A stretch of 64,000 nt of DNA from Deltaproteobacteria bacterium (GTDB taxonomy: Bacteria > Desulfobacterota > DSM-4660 > Desulfatiglandales > Desulfatiglandaceae), in the NCBI GenBank assembly GCA_019307815.1, contig JAFDIV010000005.1, positions 62,001 to 126,000 of the forward strand, in the 5' to 3' direction. The notes beneath the pieces are model-generated. The model did no database searches. It had not been told where the DNA came from and was given only the letters and a program-made list of their open reading frames with translations. A program made the translations under genes and the position numbers. This document shows positions 33,075-42,387 of this stretch, piece after piece. Each line of letters begins with the position of its first letter. Positions within the stretch are counted from its first letter, which is position 1.

Positions 33075-34460
33075 ATGAACGAAACAAACGAGACAAACCA
33101 TTATTCCACCCCTGTCCCAAAGATTTATACGGTCTCTAGGCTCACGGAGGAGATCAAATCCGTTTTAGAGGAACGCTTTGAATTCATATGGGTCGAAGGG
33201 GAGATTTCCAACTTTAGGGCCCCTTTGTCGGGTCACTATTATATGGCACTCAAGGATGAATTCGCCCAGATCAGGGCCGTGATGTTTCGGCCCCAGGCCC
33301 GCTATCTAAAATTTACGCCCGAAGACGGGATGAAGGTTATTGCCCAGGGCAGGGTGGGCGTCTATGCCCCACGTGGAGAATACCAGATCGTATTAGATTA
33401 CTTGGAGCCCTTGGGCGTGGGCGCGTTGGCCCTGGCCTTTGAACAACTCAAGAAAAAATTGGCCTCCGAGGGCCTGTTTGCCCCGGAGCTTAAAAGGCCC
33501 TTGCCCTTTTTGCCTCAAAGGGTGGCTGTTATCACATCCCCCACAGGGGCGGCGATTCGGGATTTTCTCAAAGTGATTACACGGAGGTTTGCGAATCTGG
33601 AGATCATCGTGGTGCCTGTTCGGGTGCAAGGAGATGAGGCCACCGAAGATATAATCAAGTCCCTGGAGGTGGTAAATAGACGATTGGACGTGGACGTGAT
33701 AGTCATAACGCGGGGAGGGGGATCTTTGGAGGATCTCTGGGCCTTTAATAAGGAAGAACTTGCTTATGCGATTAGACGATCTTCTATTCCCGTGGTCTCT
33801 GCAGTGGGCCATGAAATTGATACCACCATCTGCGATTTGGTTGCAGATTTGCGGGCCCCCACCCCGTCGGCTGCAGCTGAAATGCTTGTGGCGGAAAAAG
33901 AGGCCCTTGAAAACCGGCTCAAAGAACTGTGTCAAAGAATGGCCAATCAGGTGAATTTAGGCCTTAGAAACAATAAAGAGCAGCTCAGAGGACTAGAGAG
34001 CAGGCTCCAAGATCCCAGGAAGAGACTGGCGGATTCCTGGATGAAACTGGATGATAATCATGCTCGGCTTGTGAGGGGCCTGAGATGGGCGATTGAGGCT
34101 AGGCGCAAACAGCTCAATCTTTTGCTCCTGGCCCTTTTGCACCAGTGTCCTGAAAAGAGGGTGGAGGCCTTTGGGGCCCTTTTGGGCCAGATGGTTCATT
34201 CTATGATCCTTGCTATAGGAATTAGGCTTCGCGGGAAAAAGGCGGAACTGCGGGCCATCGAAAACAGGGTTTCTGATCTAAGCCCCTTATCAATCCTAAG
34301 AAGGGGATACAGTATTACCATGAAACCCCTCGAGCGCCGAATCATAAGGAGCTATACGGAAGCCACAGGAGGCGATAAGTTGCATATCATTTTGGGAGAA
34401 GGCTCTGTGGACTGCATTGTGGAGCAGACCGGACCAGAGCAATTTCATGACAATAAGTGA
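33075..34460 (+). CDS. xseA: Exonuclease VII large subunit XseA
   Basis: The 461-residue protein has an N-terminal OB-fold (about 20-115: YTVSRLTEEIKSVLEERF, IWVEGEISNFR, GHYYMALKD), the catalytic domain with VAVITSPTGAAIRDFL and VIVITRGGGSLEDLWAFN, a long helical part and the C-terminal ILRRGYSIT segment. XseA with XseB degrades single-stranded DNA from both ends. The first codons (MNETNETN...) come from a low-complexity repeat of ACGAAACAA type, so the native start may differ. xseB follows 103 bp later. Confidence 0.95.
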   Translation: MNETNETNHYSTPVPKIYTVSRLTEEIKSVLEERFEFIWVEGEISNFRAPLSGHYYMALKDEFAQIRAVMFRPQARYLKFTPEDGMKVIAQGRVGVYAPRGEYQIVLDYLEPLGVGALALAFEQLKKKLASEGLFAPELKRPLPFLPQRVAVITSPTGAAIRDFLKVITRRFANLEIIVVPVRVQGDEATEDIIKSLEVVNRRLDVDVIVITRGGGSLEDLWAFNKEELAYAIRRSSIPVVSAVGHEIDTTICDLVADLRAPTPSAAAEMLVAEKEALENRLKELCQRMANQVNLGLRNNKEQLRGLESRLQDPRKRLADSWMKLDDNHARLVRGLRWAIEARRKQLNLLLLALLHQCPEKRVEAFGALLGQMVHSMILAIGIRLRGKKAELRAIENRVSDLSPLSILRRGYSITMKPLERRIIRSYTEATGGDKLHIILGEGSVDCIVEQTGPEQFHDNK

Positions 34461-34508
34461 CGGTAAGCATTTGTTTTTTGGGTGGGAGAGGTTAAGGCGC
34501 CACTTACG

Positions 34509-34538
34509 TTGACACCCATTCCAATAAGGGGTTAAACT
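34509..34538 (+). promoter_or_regulatory. Probable sigma-70 promoter for xseB-ispA-dxs-tlyA
   Basis: A perfect -35 box TTGACA (34509-34514) is followed after 18 bases by TAAACT (34533-34538). It lies 25 bases before the xseB start, after the end of xseA. The -10 box is only moderate, so support is partial. Confidence 0.5.
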
Positions 34539-34563
34539 TTAATATCTTATACGGAGAGGTACA

Positions 34564-34806
34564 ATGCCGGCAAAAAAGTTTGAAAACGCCATGCAGAGGC
34601 TGGAGCAAATTGTCCAATCCTTGGAAAGCGGTGAGCTTTCCTTGGAGGATTCCATTAAGGCCTTTGAGGAGGGGATGAGACTTGCCAAATTCTGCTCTGA
34701 GAAGCTAGAGGAGGCTGAAAAGAAGGTGACCATGTTGATAAAGGAAAGCGATGGAAAGTATGTCCAGACGCCTTTCCAAGTTAACCAGGAGGAAGCAGAA
34801 GACTAG
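34564..34806 (+). CDS. xseB: Exonuclease VII small subunit XseB
   Basis: This 80-residue all-helical protein carries the XseB core FENAMQRLEQIVQSLESGELSLEDSIKAFEEGMRLAKFCSEKLEEAEKKV. It binds XseA in several copies. The start ATG follows GGAGAGG. It lies 2 bp before ispA, and the order xseA-xseB-ispA-dxs is common in proteobacteria. Confidence 0.96.
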   Translation: MPAKKFENAMQRLEQIVQSLESGELSLEDSIKAFEEGMRLAKFCSEKLEEAEKKVTMLIKESDGKYVQTPFQVNQEEAED

Positions 34807-34808
34807 CC

Positions 34809-35699
34809 ATGGATCTAAAACAGTATCTGGTTGAAAAGAAAAAGATCGTGGATAGGGCGCTGGACAGATACCTCCCTGAGGGCGCAGGGCCGGCTGCTGA
34901 TCTTGTGAAGGCTATGCGATATAGCCTTTTTGCAGGGGGCAAACGTCTGAGGCCGATCCTTTGCATGGCTTCTGCCGAGGCAGTTGGCGGCCACGGGGCC
35001 TCAGTGTTGCCGGCAGCCTGTGCCCTGGAATTGATTCACACCTATTCATTGATCCATGACGACTTGCCTGCCATGGATGATGATGATATGAGACGTGGGC
35101 AGCCCACGAGCCATAAGGTCTTTGGAGAGGCTCTAGCCCTGCTTGCTGGCGACGGATTGCTCACAGAGGCCTTTCGACTGATTTGCTCTGAGGAGCTTCT
35201 TAAGGCCATTCCTGCCGAATCTGTGGTTAAAGTGGTCTCACTGGTGGCAGAGGCTGCGGGATACAAGGGAATGGTGGCGGGCCAGGTGGCGGATATCCAG
35301 GCCGAAGGAAGGCCTGCAGACAAGGCCCTGGTGGATTTTATCCATACCCATAAGACAGCGGCCCTGATAACGGCCGCTGTGGTATGCGGAGGCATTGTGG
35401 GGGGAGGAGGGGAGAGTCAGATCGCAGCGCTACGGTCCTATGGGCGCAAGGTGGGCCTTGCATTCCAGATATCAGATGATCTTCTGGATGTGGAAGGTGA
35501 CAGCGAGGCCATGGGGAAGACCACTGGAAGTGATATCAGGAAGGGCAAGGCAACCTACCCGGCCCTTTTGGGTATTAGCAGGTCAAAGGAGATACAGAAA
35601 GGGCTTGTGGAAGAGGCCATTGCATCGCTGGATATCTTTGATGAAAGGGCCGATCCACTGCGAGAAATTGCCCGCTATATTATTGAAAGGAAGAAATGA
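34809..35699 (+). CDS. ispA: Farnesyl/geranylgeranyl diphosphate synthase
   Basis: The 296-residue polyprenyl synthase has GGKRLRP near residue 45, the first aspartate-rich motif DDLPAMDDDD (about 80-89), and the second DDLLD (about 224-228). It condenses IPP with DMAPP or GPP to give C15 (or C20) diphosphates for quinones and wall lipids. The short form with two residues between the first Asp pair and the next Asp is typical for IspA. It stands between xseB and dxs, so isoprenoid precursor and chain synthesis are in one operon. Confidence 0.94.
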   Translation: MDLKQYLVEKKKIVDRALDRYLPEGAGPAADLVKAMRYSLFAGGKRLRPILCMASAEAVGGHGASVLPAACALELIHTYSLIHDDLPAMDDDDMRRGQPTSHKVFGEALALLAGDGLLTEAFRLICSEELLKAIPAESVVKVVSLVAEAAGYKGMVAGQVADIQAEGRPADKALVDFIHTHKTAALITAAVVCGGIVGGGGESQIAALRSYGRKVGLAFQISDDLLDVEGDSEAMGKTTGSDIRKGKATYPALLGISRSKEIQKGLVEEAIASLDIFDERADPLREIARYIIERKK

Positions 35700-35771
35700 G
35701 CTTTTTGTTCATCTAAGTACTTAATATAAATCTAAAATCAGAGGAAACAGAGCACAGAAGAAGTAAACCAA

Positions 35772-37703
35772 ATGCACGAGACAGACGAACGGACGATAAT
35801 GCATATGACCGAGGACCAACAGTATAAATTTCTCAGCAAGATAGAGTCGCCCAGTGACCTGAAATCTCTTTCTGTAAAGGAGCTGGAGCTCCTGGCAGAA
35901 GAGATTCGGCGAAAGATCATTGAAACGGTCTCGCATACGGGCGGACACCTGGCTCCAAGCCTGGGTGTAGTAGAACTTACCCTGGCGCTTCATTTTGTCT
36001 TTGATGCCCCTAAAGATAAGATCATCTGGGATGTGGGACATCAGGCCTATGCCCACAAGTTGATTACAGGAAGGCGCGATCGATTCCACACACTCCGTAC
36101 ACTTGGGGGAATCAGTGGGTTCCCAAAAAGAGAGGAAAGCTCTTACGATACATTTGACACGGGCCATAGCAGTACATCCATTTCCGTTGGCCTGGGCATT
36201 TCCACTGCAAAGTCCCTGAAAGGGGAGTATGCAAAGGTCATTGCTGTTATCGGCGATGGCTCCATGACGGCGGGTATGGCCTTTGAGGGTCTGAACCAGG
36301 CAGGTGATACGGAAAAGGACTTGATTGTTGTACTGAACGACAATGCCATGTCCATCTCTCCCAATGTGGGTGCGTTCTCTTCATTCTTGAGCAGAAAGAT
36401 GACAGGTCGGCGTTTTGTTACCTTTAAGAAAGAGTTGGAGAACTTCTTCCGATCCCTGCCTGGGGTGGGTGAAAATCTCCTGAGTGTGCTGCGGAGAAGT
36501 GAGGATTCATTCATCACCTTTTTCACGCCCGGTATGCTATTCGAGGCATTTAAATTCAAATATGTGGGGCCTATTAATGGGCATCGTATTGATCAACTTA
36601 TCAAGACCTTCAAGAATATCAGACATCTTACAGGGCCAGTTCTAGTACATGTGCTTACTGTCAAAGGAAAGGGCTATGAGCCGGCCGAAAAGGATCCAGC
36701 CCATTTTCATGGGGTGGGGTGCTTTGAAATTACTACTGGCAGCCCCCAACAGAGATCTGACAAGCCCATCCCTACCTATACCGAGGTGTTTGGGCAGACC
36801 ATGGTGGATTTGGGCAACTCCGATGAGAAGCTCTTTGCCATTACAGCGGCAATGCCCGAGGGCACGGGCCTGATCCCTTTCTCCGAGACCTTCCCTGACC
36901 GATTTTTGGATGTGGGCATCGCTGAGCAGCATGCGGTTACCTTTGCAGGAGGGCTTGCCGTTGAAGGATTCCGGCCCGTGGTTGCTATTTACTCCACCTT
37001 TTTGCAGAGGGCATATGATCAAATCATCCATGATGTATGTCTTCCTAATTTGCCGGTGGTCTTTGCCATTGACCGAGGAGGATTGGTGGGCGAAGATGGC
37101 CCTACCCATCATGGCCACTTTGATATCACCTACCTAAGAACCCTGCCCAATATGACCCTTATGGCCCCAAAGGATGAAAATGAGCTGCGTCATATGCTCT
37201 ATACTGCCCTGCACCACCAAGGTCCAGTTGCCATTAGATACCCTAGGGGTAAGGCCCTTGGTGTACCCATTGACAGGGACTACAAGCTTCTTCCCGTGGG
37301 CGAATGGGAGATGATCCAAGAAGGGCGTGATCTGGCCATTATTGCCCTTGGTAGCATGGTGGCACCAGCCATGGAGGCTGCCGAGAAATTGGAACGCGAT
37401 GGTATAGGTGTCACAGTGGTCAATTGTCGCTTTGTAAAGCCCTTGGACAGCCGAGTGGTTCAATTGGCCAAAGATACGAAAAGGATAGTGGTTGTGGAAG
37501 AAAATGTGCGCTCTGGCGGGCTTGGGAGCGCCATACTGGAGCAGCTAAATGATCAGGGCGTGGTAGAGACCAAGGTGAGGCGAATAGGGCTTCCTGACAA
37601 ATTCATTGAGCATGGCCCCCTGGCTGTGTTGCGACAAAAGTATGGTCTTGATGCAGAAGGCATCTACAGGGTGGCCCAAGAGCTTTGCTCGAGCGATGCG
37701 TGA
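35772..37703 (+). CDS. dxs: 1-deoxy-D-xylulose-5-phosphate synthase
   Basis: This 643-residue thiamine-diphosphate enzyme makes DXP from pyruvate and glyceraldehyde-3-phosphate, the first step of the MEP pathway. It shows [14 protein letters not shown], the ThDP box [18 protein letters not shown] to NDNAMSIS, and [18 protein letters not shown] in the transketolase-like middle domain. The C-terminal domain starts near 515. The first codons (MHETDERT) resemble the repeat-like start of xseA; ATG at 35799 or 35805 is an alternative. Its last 8 bases overlap tlyA. Confidence 0.96.
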   Translation: MHETDERTIMHMTEDQQYKFLSKIESPSDLKSLSVKELELLAEEIRRKIIETVSHTGGHLAPSLGVVELTLALHFVFDAPKDKIIWDVGHQAYAHKLITGRRDRFHTLRTLGGISGFPKREESSYDTFDTGHSSTSISVGLGISTAKSLKGEYAKVIAVIGDGSMTAGMAFEGLNQAGDTEKDLIVVLNDNAMSISPNVGAFSSFLSRKMTGRRFVTFKKELENFFRSLPGVGENLLSVLRRSEDSFITFFTPGMLFEAFKFKYVGPINGHRIDQLIKTFKNIRHLTGPVLVHVLTVKGKGYEPAEKDPAHFHGVGCFEITTGSPQQRSDKPIPTYTEVFGQTMVDLGNSDEKLFAITAAMPEGTGLIPFSETFPDRFLDVGIAEQHAVTFAGGLAVEGFRPVVAIYSTFLQRAYDQIIHDVCLPNLPVVFAIDRGGLVGEDGPTHHGHFDITYLRTLPNMTLMAPKDENELRHMLYTALHHQGPVAIRYPRGKALGVPIDRDYKLLPVGEWEMIQEGRDLAIIALGSMVAPAMEAAEKLERDGIGVTVVNCRFVKPLDSRVVQLAKDTKRIVVVEENVRSGGLGSAILEQLNDQGVVETKVRRIGLPDKFIEHGPLAVLRQKYGLDAEGIYRVAQELCSSDA

Positions 37704-38457
37704 ACCCAAGATAAGGTTGGACCAGCTTATGGTATCAAAGGGTCTTGCCGAGAGCCGCTCCAAGGCCAAGGCCATGATCATGGCAGGTCTGGTACAGGTC
37801 CAAGGGCAGAGGGTGGACAAACCAGGCCAACCGGTCAACTCCTCAGCCGAGATTGTGATTAAAGAAAAGTACCCTCCATATGTGAGTAGAGGAGGAGTGA
37901 AGCTGGAGGCGGCCATTAAGGCCTTTGACATCTCTGTAAAGGGGATGACCATCTTGGATGTGGGGGCTTCCACAGGCGGATTTACGGATTGCCTTCTTCA
38001 GCATGGGGCTTCATGGGTCATTGCCGTGGACGTGGGCTATGGTCAGCTTGATTGGCGTCTGCGAAACGACGAGAGGGTGATCATTTGTGAGCGTACCAAC
38101 ATTCGCCACCTCAGGAAACAAGATCTTCCCTATGTTCCTGATGGGGCGACTGTGGATGTCTCCTTTATTTCTCTTCGCCTTGTATTGCCTAAATTGAACG
38201 AGCTTCTATCCCCAAATGCCTTTGTCATAGCATTGGTGAAACCCCAATTCGAGGTGGGAAGGGAGCATGTGGGAAAGGGTGGTGTGGTCCGGGATGCCGG
38301 TCTCCGCGAACGCGTTGTGGCCCAGCTAAGGGCCTTTTCAGAGGAGCTTGGCTGGACCTACCGCGGACATATCCCTTCCCCACTTCTTGGCCCAAAAGGA
38401 AACCAGGAATACTTGCTCTATCTGAGCCGGAAAGGGAAACCTATCCCTAGGGACTGA
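37696..38457 (+). CDS. tlyA: TlyA-type rRNA 2'-O-methyltransferase / hemolysin-like protein
   Basis: The protein has 253 residues from ATG 37696, overlapping dxs by 8 bp. It has an S4 RNA-binding domain (about 3-65: [28 protein letters not shown]) and an FtsJ-type methyltransferase domain with the SAM motif [19 protein letters not shown] (about 84-102). Members methylate cytidines in 16S and 23S rRNA; in Mycobacterium this affects capreomycin susceptibility. The name hemolysin in databases rests on weak evidence. A longer frame runs back into dxs and is rejected. Confidence 0.92.
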   Translation: MREPKIRLDQLMVSKGLAESRSKAKAMIMAGLVQVQGQRVDKPGQPVNSSAEIVIKEKYPPYVSRGGVKLEAAIKAFDISVKGMTILDVGASTGGFTDCLLQHGASWVIAVDVGYGQLDWRLRNDERVIICERTNIRHLRKQDLPYVPDGATVDVSFISLRLVLPKLNELLSPNAFVIALVKPQFEVGREHVGKGGVVRDAGLRERVVAQLRAFSEELGWTYRGHIPSPLLGPKGNQEYLLYLSRKGKPIPRD

Positions 38458-38487
38458 TCCCTTCTGAGAAAAGACCTCTTCCCTGGC

Positions 38488-38766
38488 CTATTGGAATTTT
38501 CTCTTGGAGGCCTTGAGGGGGTTGATCTTTCCGTTGCTTTTTTGGGATGTTTCCTTGAGGTGGGTTGCCATCTGGCACTTACCTAGCCGCCATTTGGCCG
38601 CAGGATCGGGAAAAATGAGGCAAAACCTGCCTGCAGGAAATTCTCCAATCCTTTGACATCCTTCGCACTGCTCTACAATGGGGTGACAGGAGCCACCGTT
38701 AAACTGGCAGCCGTTTTTGGTCATAAAAAGACACTCATACCCCTGCTTTACGCTTGTACAAACCAT
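38488..38766 (-). CDS. PxxKW-type cysteine-rich small protein
   Basis: This protein has 92 residues from the ATG at 38766, about 10 bases after the ribosome site AAAGGA. It has seven cysteines: two near the N-terminus, then CQFNGGSCHPIVEQCEGC, then one each in RFCLIF and GKCQ. The segment PDPAAKW matches the P-x-x-K-W motif that names this small family, seen mainly in delta-proteobacteria. The spacing suggests metal or iron-sulfur binding, but no function is known to me. It lies downstream of aspS in the same direction. Confidence 0.7.
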   Translation of the reverse strand: MVCTSVKQGYECLFMTKNGCQFNGGSCHPIVEQCEGCQRIGEFPAGRFCLIFPDPAAKWRLGKCQMATHLKETSQKSNGKINPLKASKRKFQ

Positions 38767-38861
38767 GACTATCACATCCTTTCTTCCTGAAAATTTTGAA
38801 ATACTCCTTATGCCTGAGCATTTAAAAACTGTCAAGGAAAATAGGCATCAGATGCGGCTTG

Positions 38862-40682
38862 TCAATCATTTTTTTCATTTGTGGGGATATCAGTCAGATC
38901 CAGCCTCAGACCTAGTTCTTGGAGCTGGGCCTGGCTTACTGGAGAAGGGGCCTCTGTGAGCGGGCACGTGGCGCTTGTGGTTTTGGGAAAGGCAATGACC
39001 TCACGTATGGACTGGGCTCCCGTCATAATGGCCACCAATCGATCAAACCCGATGGCTATTCCACCATGGGGTGGCGCTCCATAGCGCAGGGCCTCCAAGA
39101 AAAATCCAAACTTCTGCTCTGCCTCCTGAGCAGAGATGCCTAACACGGAAAAGATCTTTTTTTGTACATCAAGGACGTGGATCCTAATACTTCCTCCCCC
39201 TATTTCTGCCCCGTTCAAGACAAGGTCATAGGATCTGGCCCTCACCCTTTCAGGGGCTGAGCCAAGAAGCGCCAGATCCTCTTCCATGGGCGCAGTAAAG
39301 GGATGGTGTACGGCCTGGAATCTGCCCTCCTCATCATTGTATTCCAAAAGGGGAAACTGGGTGAGCCAAAGGAAGGAGAATTGATTTTCATCTATGAGAC
39401 CCAGGCGTCTAGCCACAACCAGTCGAATCTCTCCGAGAATGGAACAGGCCCGCCGGGGGTCATCAGCCAATACCAGGATCAGGTCACCGGGCCTTGCCCC
39501 CATCTTTTTGTTGATTTGATTTTTAAGGGGGTCAGAAAAGAATTTTCCTAATGAAGATCGCCAACCCCCTTCTTCTATTTTTATGGATAAAAGCCCTTTT
39601 GCACCCCGCTCAACAGCCAGGCTAGAAAGCCCCTCTAAATCCTTTCGGGAAAAGTGGTTAGCCCCTCCCTTTATATTGATGGCCTTAATGCCACCTCCAT
39701 CAGCCAGCACATTTTTGAAGACCTTGAATTCAGACTGCCCGCAGGCCTGTGAAATATCTTCTATTTCTAAACCAAAGCGCATGTCGGGCCGATCCGTGCC
39801 GAACCGCTCCATGGCCTCCTGGTAGCGGAGGCGTGGGAAGGGAACCTGCAATTGCTTTTCCAGTACCTGTTCAAATAGATGGGCCATCATCTCTTCCAAT
39901 ATCTGCATAACGTCTTCTTCCCTTACAAAGGACATCTCAATGTCCACCTGGGTGAATTCGGGCTGGCGGTCTGCCCTGAGGTCTTCGTCGCGGAAACACT
40001 TGACGATCTGGTAGTAGCGATCAAATCCTCCTATCATTAAGAGCTGCTTGAAGAGCTGAGGCGACTGGGGTAGTGCATAAAACTTTCCCTTGTTCACACG
40101 ACTGGGCACCAAATAGTCCCGTGCACCTTCGGGTGTGCTTTTTGTGAGGAAGGGGGTTTCCACTTCAATAAAGCCTCGCTCATTGAGGAAATGCCTGATG
40201 GTGGAGGCGATCATATGCCTCTTGTGAAAGAGGCTGAACACCTCGGGCCGTCGCAATTCCAGATACCGGTACTTGAGACGCAGGTTCTCTGAGCCATCCA
40301 CAGCCCCGTCCACCTGAAAGGGCGGGGGCTCGGTCTTGTTTAGGATCTTAAGCTCCTTTGCCTTGAGTTCCACAGCACCTGTGGCCATGTTGGGGTTTTC
40401 CTGCCCTTGCAGTCGCCTATGCACTTCGCCCCTAACCGCAATGACCCATTCACTGCGCAAAATGTGGGCCTTTTTGTGGCAGTCAGGTGCTATCTGGGGA
40501 TCAAAAACCACCTGTGTAAGGCCGGTTCTATCACGCAGATCGATAAATATAAGGTTGCCCAGGTCTCTTCTGGTATTGACCCAGCCTATGAGTATTGCTT
40601 CTTGCCCTACGTGCTCTGCCCTAAGTATGCCGCATCCATGGGTCCTAGCCCAGTCTGCTAGCATGTCAATATCATTTTGCAT
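38862..40682 (-). CDS. aspS: Aspartyl-tRNA synthetase (bacterial type)
   Basis: The 606-residue class-II synthetase has an N-terminal OB-fold (about 15-120), the catalytic core with [21 protein letters not shown] (motif 2 region nearby: [23 protein letters not shown]), the bacterial GAD insertion (about 300-420) and motif 3 ([13 protein letters not shown], about 540). The HHPFTAP box is present. The GAD domain marks bacterial AspRS; whether it is discriminating or also makes Asp-tRNA(Asn) cannot be read by eye. The start overlaps the end of hisS by 11 bp. Confidence 0.96.
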   Translation of the reverse strand: MQNDIDMLADWARTHGCGILRAEHVGQEAILIGWVNTRRDLGNLIFIDLRDRTGLTQVVFDPQIAPDCHKKAHILRSEWVIAVRGEVHRRLQGQENPNMATGAVELKAKELKILNKTEPPPFQVDGAVDGSENLRLKYRYLELRRPEVFSLFHKRHMIASTIRHFLNERGFIEVETPFLTKSTPEGARDYLVPSRVNKGKFYALPQSPQLFKQLLMIGGFDRYYQIVKCFRDEDLRADRQPEFTQVDIEMSFVREEDVMQILEEMMAHLFEQVLEKQLQVPFPRLRYQEAMERFGTDRPDMRFGLEIEDISQACGQSEFKVFKNVLADGGGIKAINIKGGANHFSRKDLEGLSSLAVERGAKGLLSIKIEEGGWRSSLGKFFSDPLKNQINKKMGARPGDLILVLADDPRRACSILGEIRLVVARRLGLIDENQFSFLWLTQFPLLEYNDEEGRFQAVHHPFTAPMEEDLALLGSAPERVRARSYDLVLNGAEIGGGSIRIHVLDVQKKIFSVLGISAQEAEQKFGFFLEALRYGAPPHGGIAIGFDRLVAIMTGAQSIREVIAFPKTTSATCPLTEAPSPVSQAQLQELGLRLDLTDIPTNEKND

Positions 40683-41952
40683 GATTGCTGTTATCTCCTT
40701 GAAGTATGGTGTAGAGCCTTTCCACTAGGTTCGAAAGGGGCAGTTCTGATTGGTTTTTTGTTTCCATATCCCTTAGTATGGCCTTGCCGGATTCAAGCTC
40801 ATTGTCACCCACAATTAGTACCTTCTTGCACCCTAGGCGATCAGCACGTTTCATTTGGGCCTTAAGTCCCTTAGAGGCGTATTCTTGTTCTACCCAGATA
40901 CCGTGCTTCCTCAGCGCCTGGGTCCATTCAAAGGCCCTTTTTTCCGCAGCTTGCCCTAGGGCAGCTATGAAAAGCTGGGGCTGCACCTCCTCTTTCTTGC
41001 CTTTTTCCAAAAGCAGGGTCATTACACGTTCCATTCCCACAGCAAACCCTATCCCAGGTATATCAGGTCCTCCCAATGCCTGAACTAGGCCATCATATCG
41101 GCCTCCGCCTACCACTGCATTTTGGGCTCCTAGTTCATGGGTCTGGATCTCAAAGGTGGTCCTGGTGTAATAATCCAGACCCCGGACCAGCTTTGTATCC
41201 AAGATGGCCTCCATGGAAAGCCCTTCTAGGTATTCCTGCAAGAGCAGAAAATGCCCCTTGCATTCATCGCAAAGGTAGTCTGATATGACAGGGGCCTTTT
41301 CCATAATGGCCTTACATCCCTCTACTTTACAGTCAAAGGCCCGCAAAGGATTGGTCTCAGTCCTTCGCCGGCAATCTGCACACAGGGGCTGCCGGTTTTT
41401 CTCTAAAAACCCTTTTAGTTTCTCCTTGAACTGGGGCCGACATTGGGGGCAGCCAATGGAATTGATATGCAGACTGAGCTGCCCAAGTTCAAAGGCGTTT
41501 AAGAGAGAGACAGCCAGGAATATGATTTCTGCGTCGCTTTTGGGGCCTTGATCGCCAAACAACTCGGCGTTGATTTGATGGAACTGGCGAAACCGGCCCT
41601 TTTGGGGCCTTTCATGACGAAACATGGGACCAATGGAATAGAATTTTTGTACGCCTCCTTCTTGATACAACCTGTTTTGGATATAGGCCCTGACCACAGA
41701 GGCAGTGGCCTCTGGCCGAAGGGTAAGGCCACGCCCCTTGCTGTCCGAGAAGGAATACATCTCCTTTGAGACGATATCCGTATCCTTGCCGATACTCCTG
41801 GCAAAGAGTTCTGTACGCTCCAGTAGAGGTGTCCTGATTTCTCTAAAACCAAAACTCAGAAATACCCTGCGGGCCTCCTGTTCCACCCGCTGCCAGTAAG
41901 ATGTCTCGTTAGGGAGAATATCCCTGAAGCCCTTTATGGTCGTGAATTCCAA
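40672..41952 (-). CDS. hisS: Histidyl-tRNA synthetase
   Basis: This 426-residue class-II synthetase has motif 1 ([20 protein letters not shown]), motif 2 ([23 protein letters not shown]), the two HisRS-specific boxes [14 protein letters not shown] and [25 protein letters not shown], and an anticodon domain from about 325. A four-cysteine cluster (CPQC, CADC...CKVEGC, CDEC) sits in the insertion domain. The start is TTG at 41952, with AAAGGAG 7 bases upstream. It is co-translated with aspS. Confidence 0.96.
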   Translation of the reverse strand: MEFTTIKGFRDILPNETSYWQRVEQEARRVFLSFGFREIRTPLLERTELFARSIGKDTDIVSKEMYSFSDSKGRGLTLRPEATASVVRAYIQNRLYQEGGVQKFYSIGPMFRHERPQKGRFRQFHQINAELFGDQGPKSDAEIIFLAVSLLNAFELGQLSLHINSIGCPQCRPQFKEKLKGFLEKNRQPLCADCRRRTETNPLRAFDCKVEGCKAIMEKAPVISDYLCDECKGHFLLLQEYLEGLSMEAILDTKLVRGLDYYTRTTFEIQTHELGAQNAVVGGGRYDGLVQALGGPDIPGIGFAVGMERVMTLLLEKGKKEEVQPQLFIAALGQAAEKRAFEWTQALRKHGIWVEQEYASKGLKAQMKRADRLGCKKVLIVGDNELESGKAILRDMETKNQSELPLSNLVERLYTILQGDNSNHAK

Positions 41953-42023
41953 TGCTTGCTCCTTTTATCTTATCACATGTTGAGTGGTCTTCTACCAAAG
42001 CTCTAAGGGGTGGGTCAATAGAT

Positions 42024-42044
42024 AAAAAAGGCCCCTTGGGCCTT
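42024..42044 (-). terminator. Rho-independent terminator upstream of hisS
   Basis: On the minus strand AAGGCCC-AAG-GGGCCTT is followed directly by a T run. It lies between the small gene at 42154-42387 and hisS, so it ends the arsA-like operon before the synthetase genes. Confidence 0.8.
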
Positions 42045-42058
42045 ACCTGTTTGGCAGA

Positions 42059-42112
42059 GGTCATTTCTTGGCAGGGAAAAGGCCTAGGTCTCCGCCTGCC
42101 AATGAAATGATC
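42059..42112. repeat. Imperfect inverted repeat between hisS and the small gene
   Basis: GGTCATTTCTTGGCAGG (42059-42075) pairs with CCTGCCAATGAAATGATC (42095-42112), with one bulged base and one mismatch. It is noncoding and stands just before the terminator. Its role is unknown; it may be an interspersed repeat. Confidence 0.55.
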
Positions 42113-42153
42113 TCCTAGGGCCAATCAAAAAAAGAAGACGCTCCCCAGGCGCT

Positions 42154-42387
42154 CTACTCCACCTTAATCTTGGTTACCTTCTTTCCGCCTTGCTCTGAGG
42201 CCCCCTTCTCCAAGTCTTTGATCCGTTCATCCACCAGTGACCTGAGTGCCTTGAGGAACTCAATGCGGGATCGATTCAAATGGTCTCGAAATTTGGATTT
42301 TTTCCCGAACCCCTTTTCCAAGTCCCTGAAAAAGCGGCCTATTGGGCAGAGATATGGGGTTTGCTCAGTGGCTTTCCCTTTGGCCAT
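42154..42387 (-). CDS. Small conserved protein linked to an ArsA-like ATPase
   Basis: The 77-residue protein has one cysteine in CPIGRFFRDLEKGFGKKS, then the helical stretch HLNRSRIEFLKALRSLVDERIKDLE. I recognise no function. It overlaps the ArsA-like gene by 23 bp, and the start lies in its last codons, so the two are likely translated together and may act together. The basic C-terminal tail (GGKKVTKIKVE) and the helical middle suggest a protein-protein or nucleic-acid contact. No membrane segment. Confidence 0.65.
   Translation of the reverse strand: MAKGKATEQTPYLCPIGRFFRDLEKGFGKKSKFRDHLNRSRIEFLKALRSLVDERIKDLEKGASEQGGKKVTKIKVE

Noticed and set aside
37606..37695. Longer TlyA start inside dxs
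   Set aside because: The extension is in dxs coding sequence in another frame; ATG 37696 gives the family N-terminus.
42059..42112. tRNA or T-box-like structure upstream of hisS
   Set aside because: Only a plain imperfect hairpin; no T-box sequence, no tRNA arms, and it lies before a terminator.
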